Shown here in pieces: positions 46,081 to 53,597 of a stretch of 64,000 nt of DNA (within the stretch, counting starts at the first letter, position 1; every line of letters starts with the position of its first letter). Below the pieces are notes generated by a model. That model did no database searches and was not told where the DNA came from. It saw only the letters and a list, made by a program, of their open reading frames with translations. A program made the position numbers and the translations under genes. This DNA is from Halorubellus sp. JP-L1 (lineage in GTDB: Archaea > Halobacteriota > Halobacteria > Halobacteriales > Natrialbaceae): NCBI RefSeq assembly GCF_011440375.1, contig NZ_JAAOIR010000001.1, forward strand, positions 1,612,001 through 1,676,000. The letters are read 5' to 3'.

Positions 46081-46587
46081 ATGAGCGCGCAGACAGGCGA
46101 CGCCGCGGACGGCCTCGGTCGCGACGACGTCCCGGGATTGCTCGTCGCCGTCGTCGCCGTCGAACTCGTCGGCAGCGCCCCCGCGGTGGTCACCGCGAGC
46201 GACGTCGCGACCTGGTACCCGACGCTCGCCGCGCCGCCGCTCACGCCCCCGTCGTGGGTGTTCGGGCCGGTGTGGACGGTGCTGTTCGCCGCGATCGGCA
46301 CCGCCGCGTACCTCGTCTACCGCGACCGAGCACACTCGTGGCGGTCACGAGCACTCGGCCTCTTCGGCGCGCAGATGGCGTTCAACGTGGCGTGGTCGTT
46401 CGCGTTCTTCGGCGCGCAGTCGCCCGCGTTGGGGCTCGTCGTCATTCTCGTGCTGGACGTGCTCGTCGTCGCCACCGTCGTCGCGTTCCGGCGCGTCGAC
46501 CGTCGCGCTGCGGTCCTCCTCGTGCCGTACCTCGCGTGGGTGCTGTTCGCGACGTACCTCACCGCCGGGTTCTGGTACCTGAACTGA
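46081..46587 (+). CDS. tspO: TspO/MBR family protein
   Basis: A 168-residue five-helix membrane protein of the TspO/MBR family, which binds porphyrins and related ligands. The signature is the loop WYPTLAAPPLTPPSWVFGPVWTVLFAAIGTAAYLVY, followed by AFNVAWSFAFFGAQSPALGL. The C terminus AWVLFATYLTAGFWYLN is also typical. The start at 46081 is the first residue of a hydrophilic leader; a role with the tetrapyrrole genes nearby is suggestive only. Confidence 0.9.
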   Translation: MSAQTGDAADGLGRDDVPGLLVAVVAVELVGSAPAVVTASDVATWYPTLAAPPLTPPSWVFGPVWTVLFAAIGTAAYLVYRDRAHSWRSRALGLFGAQMAFNVAWSFAFFGAQSPALGLVVILVLDVLVVATVVAFRRVDRRAAVLLVPYLAWVLFATYLTAGFWYLN

Positions 46588-46622
46588 CGACGCGATCGCC
46601 CCGGGAGGAGTCCCTTCCGGCG

Positions 46623-47153
46623 TCAGTTCTCGTTTTCGTCGAGGTACGGCTCCTCGATGCCCTGGTCGCCGCCGACGAGTGCCGTCAGCCGGCGGGTGCT
46701 GGCGTCGAAGACGCCGACGACGGGGCCGAGCGCGCGCTCGACGTACGAGAGCGGGCGGGCGACGCGAAGGCTCCACGTCTCGGCGTGTCCGAGACCGTAG
46801 GACTTCGGGACGATCTCGCCGAAGACGAGGACGAGGATCGTCACGGCGAGCGTCGCGAGGACGACGGCGACGCCGGAGGGGACGAACTCGGCGACGAGGA
46901 GCGTGACGATGCTGGAGATGGCGACGTTCACGAGGTTGTTGCCGACGAGGATCGTCACCAGGAGGCGGTGCGGGTCGTCGCGGAGCGACCTGAGCGCGCG
47001 TTCGTCGGTGCTCTCGCCGTCGCTCGCGGTGGCGGTCAGCCACTCATCGGAGAGCGAGAAGATGGCTGATTCGCTGCTCGAGAAGAACGCACTGAAGAGG
47101 ACGAGGACGACGACGACGGCGAGCGCCGGGACGAGCGTCGCAGTAGATGTCAT
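46623..47153 (-). CDS. DUF21/CNNM transmembrane-domain protein
   Basis: A 176-residue protein consisting of only the DUF21 (CNNM) membrane domain. It has an N-terminal helix followed by FFSSSESAIFSLSDEWL, the motif LVTILVGNNLVNVAISSI, and AVTILVLVFGEIVPKSYGLGHAE. The CBS pair and CorC_HlyC domains found in most relatives are missing, and it ends shortly after. Such proteins are linked to magnesium or other cation export. The ATG at 47153 follows the family start. Confidence 0.85.
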   Translation of the reverse strand: MTSTATLVPALAVVVVLVLFSAFFSSSESAIFSLSDEWLTATASDGESTDERALRSLRDDPHRLLVTILVGNNLVNVAISSIVTLLVAEFVPSGVAVVLATLAVTILVLVFGEIVPKSYGLGHAETWSLRVARPLSYVERALGPVVGVFDASTRRLTALVGGDQGIEEPYLDENEN

Positions 47154-47261
47154 ACGGGTCCGTCGCACGACGGCCCAATGAAGGTAAGGTGACCGCGGCG
47201 GCCACCCGGGCCACGACGCACGGTCGAAGCCCCCACCCCGACCCAAAACAAACCGAGTTTT

Positions 47262-47287
47262 CCTAAAACAACCAAAATTGTTTTAGG
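47262..47287. promoter_or_regulatory. inverted repeat upstream of the cobalamin operon
   Basis: cctaaaacaa and ttgttttagg form perfect 10-bp arms around a 6-bp spacer. The element ends 23 bp before the cbiT ATG, overlapping the place expected for a haloarchaeal TATA box. It reads as an operator for a repressor of the cob operon; the factor is unknown. No B12 riboswitch is evident. Confidence 0.65.
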
Positions 47288-47310
47288 GGCGACGGCGGTT
47301 GTCTCCGTCG

Positions 47311-47934
47311 ATGGCGAACGTATCGCTCCCCCACGACGCGAAGGCCGGCCCGACGAAGCGAGAAGTCAGGGCCGTCCTCCTCGACGCGCTCGAGCTCGAC
47401 GAGACCGACCACTTCGTCGAAGTCGGCTCCTGCACCGGTGCCGTCACCGTCCAGGCCGCGCGCCGCGCCGGCCGAGTCACCGCGCTCGAACGCAAGCCCG
47501 AGCGCCTCGAGATCACCCGGAAGAACCTCGCCGCGAACGACACGACCGCGGACGTCGCCCTCCGGAACGCCGAAGCCCCCACGGGCCTCCCCGAGGACGC
47601 GGACGCGCTGTTCCTCGGCGGCAGCCGGAACTACGACGCCGTCCTCGAGTACGCCGTCGACGCCGGGGTCGACCGCGTCGTCATGAACGTCTCCCGGCTC
47701 GAGGTCGCCGGCGCCGCAACGCGGGCGTTTCGCGACCGCGACCTCCTCGAGGACGTCCGCCAGTTCCAGGTGAGCCGCGGCTACGAGCTCGCCGGCGCGA
47801 CGAGCTTCGATGCGGACAACCCCGTCTACATGCTCGTCGGCGGCACCGACGACGCCGCGACCGACGGCGGCAACCCGCGAGCCGCGACCGACGACGGGCG
47901 ACGGCCCGGGGCGACCGGAGGCGGGTCGCGATGA
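47311..47934 (+). CDS. cbiT: cobalt-precorrin-6B C15-methyltransferase/decarboxylase CbiT
   Basis: A 207-residue class I methyltransferase. Motif I is HFVEVGSCTGAVTVQAAR, followed by VTALERKPERLEITRKNL and the LFLGGS segment conserved in CbiT. It methylates C15 and decarboxylates the corrin precursor. The C-terminal ~25 residues are a Gly/Asp-rich tail. It is the first gene of the cob operon and overlaps the next gene by 4 bp. The start at 47311 is favoured over an ATG four codons upstream. No cbiE partner lies in the window. Confidence 0.9.
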   Translation: MANVSLPHDAKAGPTKREVRAVLLDALELDETDHFVEVGSCTGAVTVQAARRAGRVTALERKPERLEITRKNLAANDTTADVALRNAEAPTGLPEDADALFLGGSRNYDAVLEYAVDAGVDRVVMNVSRLEVAGAATRAFRDRDLLEDVRQFQVSRGYELAGATSFDADNPVYMLVGGTDDAATDGGNPRAATDDGRRPGATGGGSR

Positions 47935-48761
47935 CGCTCTACGGCGTCGGCCTCGGCCCCGGCGACGCGGACCTCCTCACGGTCCGCGGCCAGGCGGTGC
48001 TGGAGGACGCCGACGTGGTGTACTCGCCGGGGCGGCTCTCGCGGTCGGTCGCCAGCGAGCACGTCCCCGAGGCCCGCATCGGCGACCTCGACTTCCCGAT
48101 GACGCGCGACGAGGACGAACTCCGGCGCGCGTGGCGGGCCGCCGCCGACGAGATCGCGCCGCGAGCGCGCGACGGCGACGTCGCGTTCGTCACGCTCGGC
48201 GACCCGAACGTCTACTCGACGTTCGGGCACCTCAGGCGGACCCTCGACGCGTTCCACCCCGACGTCGACCTCGAGGTCGTCCCCGGCGTGAGCGCCGTCA
48301 CCGCGTTCGCGACCGCGCTCGGCGTCGAGGTCGCCGCCGGCGCGAGCCTCGCACTCCGGGAGGCCGCCGGCGGCGCGGCACCGACCGGCCCCGACCGCAT
48401 GCTCCTGTTCAAGGTCACGGACGCGCCCGCGACCCACGAGGGCCTCGTCGACGCCGGCTACGACGTCACGTACGGCCGCCGGCTCTTCATGGAACAGGGC
48501 GACGCCGTCGTCACCGCGGACCCGAGCGACCTCGCGGACCGGGACTACTACACGCTCGCGTACGCCGAGCAGCGCGGGCTCGACGACGAACCCGCGACCG
48601 CGACGTTCGACGTCGACCACGCGACCACCGACGCCGACGACCGCGCGACGACCGACGGCGGACGCACGGCCGCGGCGCGCATCCCAGACGAGCGCACCGC
48701 GGTCGAGCGCGCCGTCGCGGAGTCCTGCGGCGACGAACTCCCGGAGGGGGTCGACGGATGA
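47931..48761 (+). CDS. cbiL: cobalt-factor II C20-methyltransferase CbiL
   Basis: A 276-residue tetrapyrrole (CobA-like) methyltransferase. Motifs are YGVGLGPGDADLLTVRG at the start, GDVAFVTLGDPNVYSTFGHL and VVPGVSAVTAFATALG, which place it with CbiL/CobI. It adds a methyl group at C20 before ring contraction. It overlaps cbiT and cbiF by 4 bp each, indicating translational coupling. The C-terminal tail contains an extra Cys. Confidence 0.9.
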   Translation: MTLYGVGLGPGDADLLTVRGQAVLEDADVVYSPGRLSRSVASEHVPEARIGDLDFPMTRDEDELRRAWRAAADEIAPRARDGDVAFVTLGDPNVYSTFGHLRRTLDAFHPDVDLEVVPGVSAVTAFATALGVEVAAGASLALREAAGGAAPTGPDRMLLFKVTDAPATHEGLVDAGYDVTYGRRLFMEQGDAVVTADPSDLADRDYYTLAYAEQRGLDDEPATATFDVDHATTDADDRATTDGGRTAAARIPDERTAVERAVAESCGDELPEGVDG

Positions 48762-49654
48762 CCGACGGCGAAGGCGACCCGGCGGTCGACCCGCAGGACG
48801 CCATCGACGCCGAGACCGCACGGCGCGCGACCGAGCGCGACCCGCGGATCGCCGAGCGGACCGCCGGCGAGGTCCAGGAGGGCGTCCCGTTCATCGGGGC
48901 GGGCCCCGGCGACCCCGGCCTCCTCACCGTGACTGGCCGTGAACTCGTCGAGGACGCGGACCTCGTCGTGCACGCCGGGTCGCTCGTGAACAGCGAACTC
49001 CTCGAGGCGTACGGCGACGACGCCGAGCAGGTCAACAGCGTCGGGAAGGACCTCGAGGAACTCGTCCCGCTGATGCAGGACGCGTACGAGGACGGCCGCG
49101 AGGTCGTGCGCCTGCACAGCGGCGACCCCGCGATCTACGGCGCGGCCGTCGAGCAGATGGACGCGCTCGAACACGAGGGCGTCCCCACGTACGTCGTTCC
49201 GGGCGTCACCTCGGCGTTCGCCGCGAGTGCGACGCTACGCACCCAGTTGACGCTGAACGGCGTCGCGAATCACGTCGCGTTCACGCGCCCGCAGGGGAAG
49301 ACCCTCGACCCCGAAGACGACCACATCTCCGACTTCGTGCAGAAGGGCGACGTCACGGTCTGCATCTACCTCGGCACGCACGCCGTCGCCGAGACCATGC
49401 AGCGACTGCTCGACGACGGCGCGGACCCCGACACGCCGGTCGCGGTCGTCTATCACGCCTCGTGGCCGGACGAGGACGTCGTCGAGGGTACCGTCGCGAC
49501 CATCGGCGACCGACTGGACGAGGCCGGCTACCGCGCGTCCGCGATGGTCGTCGTCGGACCGGCGGCGCAGAAGGCGGGGTACGAGCGCTCGTACCTCTAC
49601 GGCGACTGGGCGAACGGTTCGGAGACGGACGACGCGAGCGAAGCAGACGACTGA
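48758..49654 (+). CDS. cbiF: cobalt-precorrin-4 C11-methyltransferase CbiF
   Basis: A 298-residue CobA-like methyltransferase. Signature segments are VPFIGAGPGDPGLLTVTG, DLVVHAGSLVN, VVRLHSGDPAIYGA and VPGVTSAFAASATLRTQLT; the last two are characteristic of CbiF/CobM. It methylates C11. The N-terminal ~40 residues form an acidic extension. It starts in the last codons of cbiL. Confidence 0.92.
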   Translation: MTDGEGDPAVDPQDAIDAETARRATERDPRIAERTAGEVQEGVPFIGAGPGDPGLLTVTGRELVEDADLVVHAGSLVNSELLEAYGDDAEQVNSVGKDLEELVPLMQDAYEDGREVVRLHSGDPAIYGAAVEQMDALEHEGVPTYVVPGVTSAFAASATLRTQLTLNGVANHVAFTRPQGKTLDPEDDHISDFVQKGDVTVCIYLGTHAVAETMQRLLDDGADPDTPVAVVYHASWPDEDVVEGTVATIGDRLDEAGYRASAMVVVGPAAQKAGYERSYLYGDWANGSETDDASEADD

Positions 49655-49660
49655 GAACGC

Positions 49661-50713
49661 ATGAGCACTGACGACGAGACCACAGCGAACGACGGAGGCG
49701 AAGCGACCGGTTCGAACGACGAGACCGCAGCGAACGGCGGAGACGAAGCGACCGATTCGAACGACGACGCTGGCGGCCACTGCTCGACGCCGGACTCCGA
49801 CGGCGAGGTCGCCGAGGAGATCGCGATAATCAGTTTCGAGCGCAAGTGGGAGACCGCCGAAGCGATCGAGGCCGAACTCGCGGACCGCTACGAGCGCATC
49901 GACCTCCTCGAGTACGAGGGCGACGTGTTCGCGGAGCACTGGGGCGAGTACGACTGCTTCCTCGCGCTGATGGCGAGCGGCATCGCGATGCGCAAGACCG
50001 CGGGCCTGCTGGACGACAAGTGGGAGGACCCCGCGGTCGTGGTCGTCGACGAGGAACTGACGTGGGCGATCCCGCTCACGGGCGGGCATCACGGCGCGAA
50101 CCAGGTCGCGGACGACCTCGCGGCGATGGGCGCGGTGCCGGCGATGACGACGGCGAGCGAGGCCGCGGGCAAGCAGGGCGTCGAGAGCCAGGCGAAGGCA
50201 CTGGACGCGCACGTCGTGAACGGCGACTCGACGGTCGCGACGAACCTCGCGGTCCTCGACGACGAACTCGGACCCGTCGAGCGCCTCGACGGCCCGAAGG
50301 CCGTGCTGGTCGGCGACGACGTCACGGTCCTGAAGCGCAACGGCGACGCCGGCGTCGTCCTCGGCACCGGCACCGTCTCCGGCGTCGACGCGGACCAGGT
50401 CGTCGACGCCTGGACGCGAGCGCTCGACGCCGAGGGATTGGCGGTCGAGGACGTCGACTTCGTCGCCACCGGTACGCGCAAGGACGACGAGGACGGCCTC
50501 CTGGAGGCGGCCGCGCGACTCGACCTCGGCGTCGTCGCGTTCGAGAAGGAAGACCTCGAAGAATTCGAGGGGCCGACGCCGTCGCGGTCGAAGGAACTCA
50601 TCGGCTGGCCGGGGATCGCGGAGGCGAGCGCCATCGCCGGCGGCCGCGAGCACGAACTCCGCCGGGCGAAGGAGCGGTACGACGAGGCGGTGACCGTCGC
50701 GGTGGGGCGATAG
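49661..50713 (+). CDS. cbiG: cobalamin synthesis protein CbiG
   Basis: A 350-residue CbiG, which opens the lactone ring of cobalt-precorrin-5A. The recognisable core begins EEIAIISFERKWETAEAIEAEL and includes YDCFLALMASGIAMRKTAGLL, LTGGHHGANQVADDLAAMG and, at the end, SKELIGWPGIAEASAIAGG. The first ~45 residues are a disordered tail holding a 15-residue duplication (45-bp DNA repeat at 49676-49765). It follows cbiF closely. Confidence 0.9.
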   Translation: MSTDDETTANDGGEATGSNDETAANGGDEATDSNDDAGGHCSTPDSDGEVAEEIAIISFERKWETAEAIEAELADRYERIDLLEYEGDVFAEHWGEYDCFLALMASGIAMRKTAGLLDDKWEDPAVVVVDEELTWAIPLTGGHHGANQVADDLAAMGAVPAMTTASEAAGKQGVESQAKALDAHVVNGDSTVATNLAVLDDELGPVERLDGPKAVLVGDDVTVLKRNGDAGVVLGTGTVSGVDADQVVDAWTRALDAEGLAVEDVDFVATGTRKDDEDGLLEAAARLDLGVVAFEKEDLEEFEGPTPSRSKELIGWPGIAEASAIAGGREHELRRAKERYDEAVTVAVGR

Positions 50714-51565
50714 ATGCCCGAGTACGACCCCGACGAGTACGGGCGGCTCTACGTCGTCGGCATCGGTCCCGGCCTGCCGCACGCGATGACCCAGCGCGCG
50801 AAGGAGGTCGTCGCGACCGCGGACTGCGTCGTCGCCTCGAACCTCTACCAGGAGTTCCTGCGCCGGGACGGGACGCTCCCGTCCGAGGACGCGTTCACCG
50901 ACGGCGTCGCAACCAGGAACGACGGCTCCCGGCAGGAGCTCGTCCGGTCGTCGATGGGGCGACAGGTCGAACTCGCCAGGGAGGCGTTCGAGCGCGTTCG
51001 CGACGGTCAGACGGTCGCGCACGTCTCCGGCGGCGACCCGAACGTGTACGGGAAGAGCGACCTCATCTACAAGATGGCCGACGCGGAGGACGCGACCGAC
51101 GTCCCCATCGAGGTCGTCCCGGGCGTCACCGCCGCGCTCGGCGGTGCCGCGAACCTCGGCGCGCCGCTCTCGAACGACTTCTGCACGATCTCGCTCTCGG
51201 ACAAGTGGCGCGGCTGGGCGGAGATCGAGGAGAAGCTACGCGCCGCCGCCATCAGCGGGTTCGTGATCGTCCTCTACAACTGCTGGCGGGACTACGAGCG
51301 CGCGATCGACGTCGTTCGCGAGGAGCGCAGCGACGACGTCCCGGTCGGCATCGTCAACGACGCCGGTCGCGGCGACGCCGGCCGGAACCGCGAGGACGAG
51401 ACGCACACCATCACGACGCTCGGTGCGGCGACCGAGCACGACGACGAGGTCGGCGGCATGGGGACGTCGATCCTCGTCGGCACGCACGAGACCGAGGTCT
51501 GGGAGAACGACCACGGCGAGCACCTCGTCACGCCCCGCGGCGGGCGCGACGTGGAGGACTTCTGA
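50714..51565 (+). CDS. cbiH: precorrin-3B C17-methyltransferase CbiH, copy 1
   Basis: A 283-residue ring-contracting methyltransferase. Motifs are LYVVGIGPGLPHAMTQRAKEV, VAHVSGGDPNVYGKSDLIYKM and EVVPGVTAALGGAANLGAPLSNDFCTISLSDKW, which is the CbiH/CobJ signature. It starts one base after cbiG, and a second CbiH follows directly. Which of the two performs ring contraction cannot be told from the sequence. Confidence 0.88.
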   Translation: MPEYDPDEYGRLYVVGIGPGLPHAMTQRAKEVVATADCVVASNLYQEFLRRDGTLPSEDAFTDGVATRNDGSRQELVRSSMGRQVELAREAFERVRDGQTVAHVSGGDPNVYGKSDLIYKMADAEDATDVPIEVVPGVTAALGGAANLGAPLSNDFCTISLSDKWRGWAEIEEKLRAAAISGFVIVLYNCWRDYERAIDVVREERSDDVPVGIVNDAGRGDAGRNREDETHTITTLGAATEHDDEVGGMGTSILVGTHETEVWENDHGEHLVTPRGGRDVEDF

Positions 51566-51567
51566 CA

Positions 51568-52602
51568 ATGAGCACGGACGACACCACCGACACGACCGCG
51601 GACGCGAGTACAGACGCCGAATCGAACTGCGGCGCGAATACGGACACGGAGTCGAGTTGCGGTGTCTCCCCGAGCGAGGACGGCGACGACGCGGCGAGCG
51701 AATCGAAGTGCGGGGCGTCCTCGGACTCGTCGAGTTCGGCCACCAGCTCCTCGGGGTCGAGTTGCGGCGCGTCGAAGGCCGAGACGACCGAGAAGAAGGT
51801 CGCGGCGACCGTCGACGACTTCGACGGCGACCCCGGGAGCCTGCTGGCGGTCGGCCTGGGGCCCGGCCAGCCCGAGGGGATGACCGGGCGCGCCCGGGAG
51901 GCGCTCCTTTCCGCCGAACACGTCGTCGGGTACACGACGTACGTCGAACTGCTCCCTGACGAGATCACGGAGTCCGCCGACGAACTCTACGACACGCCGA
52001 TGTGCGGCGAGGTGTCGCGCACGGAGGAGGCGATCGACCGCGCGCTCGCGGGCCACGACGTCGCGATAATCGGGAGCGGCGACCCGAACGTGTACGCACT
52101 CGCAGGGCTCGCGCTCGAGATACTGGAGTCGAAGGGCGCGACCGCGAGCATGGTCGACTTCGAGGTGGTGCCGGGCGTGCCCGCCGCGCAGTCCTGCGGC
52201 GCGCGACTCGGTGCGCCGCTCGTGAACGACAGCGTCAGCATCTCGCTGTCTGACCACCTCACGGACATGCCCACCATCGAGTCGCGCCTGCACGCCGCCG
52301 CCAAGGAGGGATTCACGATCTCCATCTACAACCCGTGGAGTCGGAAGCGCCGCGAGAACTACCGGAAGTGCTGCGAGATACTCTTAGAGCACCGCGACCC
52401 GGACACGCCCGTCGGCGTCGTCCACGGCGCCGGCCGCGACGACGAGCGCGTCGAGATCGTCGAGTTGCGAGAGCTCTCCGAACTCGGCGAGACCGACCTC
52501 GTTGACATGACGACGACGCTCGTCGTCGGCAACGAGGAGACGTACGTCTGGGACGACCGCATGGTGACGCCGCGCGGCTACGAGTCCAAGTATGACTACT
52601 GA
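51568..52602 (+). CDS. cbiH: precorrin-3B C17-methyltransferase CbiH, copy 2, with cysteine-rich tail
   Basis: A 344-residue CbiH. The catalytic core starts at residue ~85 (SLLAVGLGPGQPEGMTGRARE) and keeps VAIIGSGDPNVYALAG, FEVVPGVPAAQSCGARLGAPLVNDSVSISLSDHLT and FTISIYNPWSRKR. The N-terminal ~75 residues are a Ser/Asp/Thr-rich extension with four Ser-x-Cys-Gly motifs at C21, C31, C48 and C66. This tail is unusual for the family and could bind metal or a cluster. The gene starts 2 bp after the first cbiH; its end overlaps the ferredoxin-like gene. Confidence 0.88.
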   Translation: MSTDDTTDTTADASTDAESNCGANTDTESSCGVSPSEDGDDAASESKCGASSDSSSSATSSSGSSCGASKAETTEKKVAATVDDFDGDPGSLLAVGLGPGQPEGMTGRAREALLSAEHVVGYTTYVELLPDEITESADELYDTPMCGEVSRTEEAIDRALAGHDVAIIGSGDPNVYALAGLALEILESKGATASMVDFEVVPGVPAAQSCGARLGAPLVNDSVSISLSDHLTDMPTIESRLHAAAKEGFTISIYNPWSRKRRENYRKCCEILLEHRDPDTPVGVVHGAGRDDERVEIVELRELSELGETDLVDMTTTLVVGNEETYVWDDRMVTPRGYESKYDY

Positions 52603-52873
52603 GTACGCCATCGAGCTCGACCGCGAGGCGTGCGACGGCGTGTTCGCGTGCCTCGTCCGCGACGACCGGTTCGTCGAGGGCGACGACGGTCTCGCGACTG
52701 TCGAAGACGGAGGCGACGCGGCGGCGGTCGCTACGGACGGCGCGGACGACGCGGGCGACGACGAGACGCTCGTCGTCGCGTTCGACGACGACCGCGTCGA
52801 GGACGCCCGGCAGGCCGCTCGCGCCTGTCCCGTGGACGCCATCGAGGTCACCGTGGAGGGCGACGATGCCTGA
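52592..52873 (+). CDS. ferredoxin-like protein of the cob operon
   Basis: A 93-residue protein with a degenerate ferredoxin layout. Cysteines occur in DREACDGVFACLVRDDRF and ARACPVDAIEVTVEG; the latter CPVDAI matches a [4Fe-4S] ferredoxin half. Two of the usual Cys positions in the first cluster motif are missing. An acidic insert splits the protein. It overlaps the upstream cbiH by 11 bp and the downstream gene by 8 bp, so it is part of the operon and may supply electrons for a corrin step. Confidence 0.75.
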   Translation: MTTEYAIELDREACDGVFACLVRDDRFVEGDDGLATVEDGGDAAAVATDGADDAGDDETLVVAFDDDRVEDARQAARACPVDAIEVTVEGDDA

Positions 52874-53597
52874 GGACGACGCGAACTCGGACTCGCGCGA
52901 CGGTGGAGCCGTCACTCCAGACGCGGTCGACGACCTCCTCGCCGCGACTCCGGAGACGGCGTACTTCTGGGGGCGCGTCGCGGGCGACGGCGGCCTCGAG
53001 ACTGACTGCGTGACGGTACGCGCGGGCGACGAGCGGGCGGCGGACGCGCTCGCGGCCATCGCGGGCGCCGACCGGCCCACCCGCGAGGTCGCGGCCCGCG
53101 AGTCCGCGCACGACGCCTCAGTCGTCCGGTTCGAGGACGAGTACGAGCTCCAGGTCGTCGGGTCGGTCGCCGACCGCGCCGCGGCCGCGCTCGGCCTGCC
53201 CGTCGACGGCCGCCCCGGCGGCTACCGACTGGACGCGCTCACCGACCACCGCCCGCAGCTCGTCCGCGGGCTGCTGGAGGCCTGCGGGACCGTCTGCTTC
53301 CGGGAGTCCGCGAACGCGGTCGGCGTGTCGTTCGTCCACGACGACGACGCGCTGCTCGAGACCGTCCGGTCGCTGCTCGACGCCGCCGACCCCCACGTCC
53401 CGACCGAGGACCTGAAGGAGACGTCCTCGGGCGGGTACTGGTTCGGGCTCGCGGACGGCGCCGACGTCCCCGCGTTCGCCGAGTGGGCGTACGCGGGGAG
53501 CGACGAGTCGGGACTGTTCGCCGCGGACCGCCGGCGGAAGCTCGCGCGGAGCGTCGAGCGCGCGACCGACCGACCCGTCGGGGAACTGTCGCCGTGA
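52866..53597 (+). CDS. cob-operon protein with LAGLIDADG-like fold (degenerate)
   Basis: A 243-residue protein of unknown function, embedded in the cob operon with overlaps on both sides. It shows two LAGLIDADG-like motifs: TAYFWGRVAGDGGLET (residues ~31-46, like the LxGxIxGDGxL motif, Asp 41 kept) and QLVRGLLEACGTVCFRES (residues ~131-148, like LxRGLFDxDGTV, but Cys 140 replaces the catalytic acid). The spacing between them is near that of a two-motif homing endonuclease. Loss of one active-site acid argues against cutting DNA, so a recruited binding or structural role in cobalamin synthesis is possible. It is not an inserted intein, because the ORF has no host-gene flanks. Confidence 0.65.
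   Translation: MPEDDANSDSRDGGAVTPDAVDDLLAATPETAYFWGRVAGDGGLETDCVTVRAGDERAADALAAIAGADRPTREVAARESAHDASVVRFEDEYELQVVGSVADRAAAALGLPVDGRPGGYRLDALTDHRPQLVRGLLEACGTVCFRESANAVGVSFVHDDDALLETVRSLLDAADPHVPTEDLKETSSGGYWFGLADGADVPAFAEWAYAGSDESGLFAADRRRKLARSVERATDRPVGELSP

Noticed and set aside
47154-47310. B12 riboswitch upstream of cbiT
   Set aside because: No B12-box-like conserved sequence is seen, and the leader is too short; an inverted repeat at the promoter explains the structure better.
52866-53597. Active homing endonuclease or intein
   Set aside because: No splicing blocks or host-gene flanks are seen, and the acid in the second motif is replaced by Cys.
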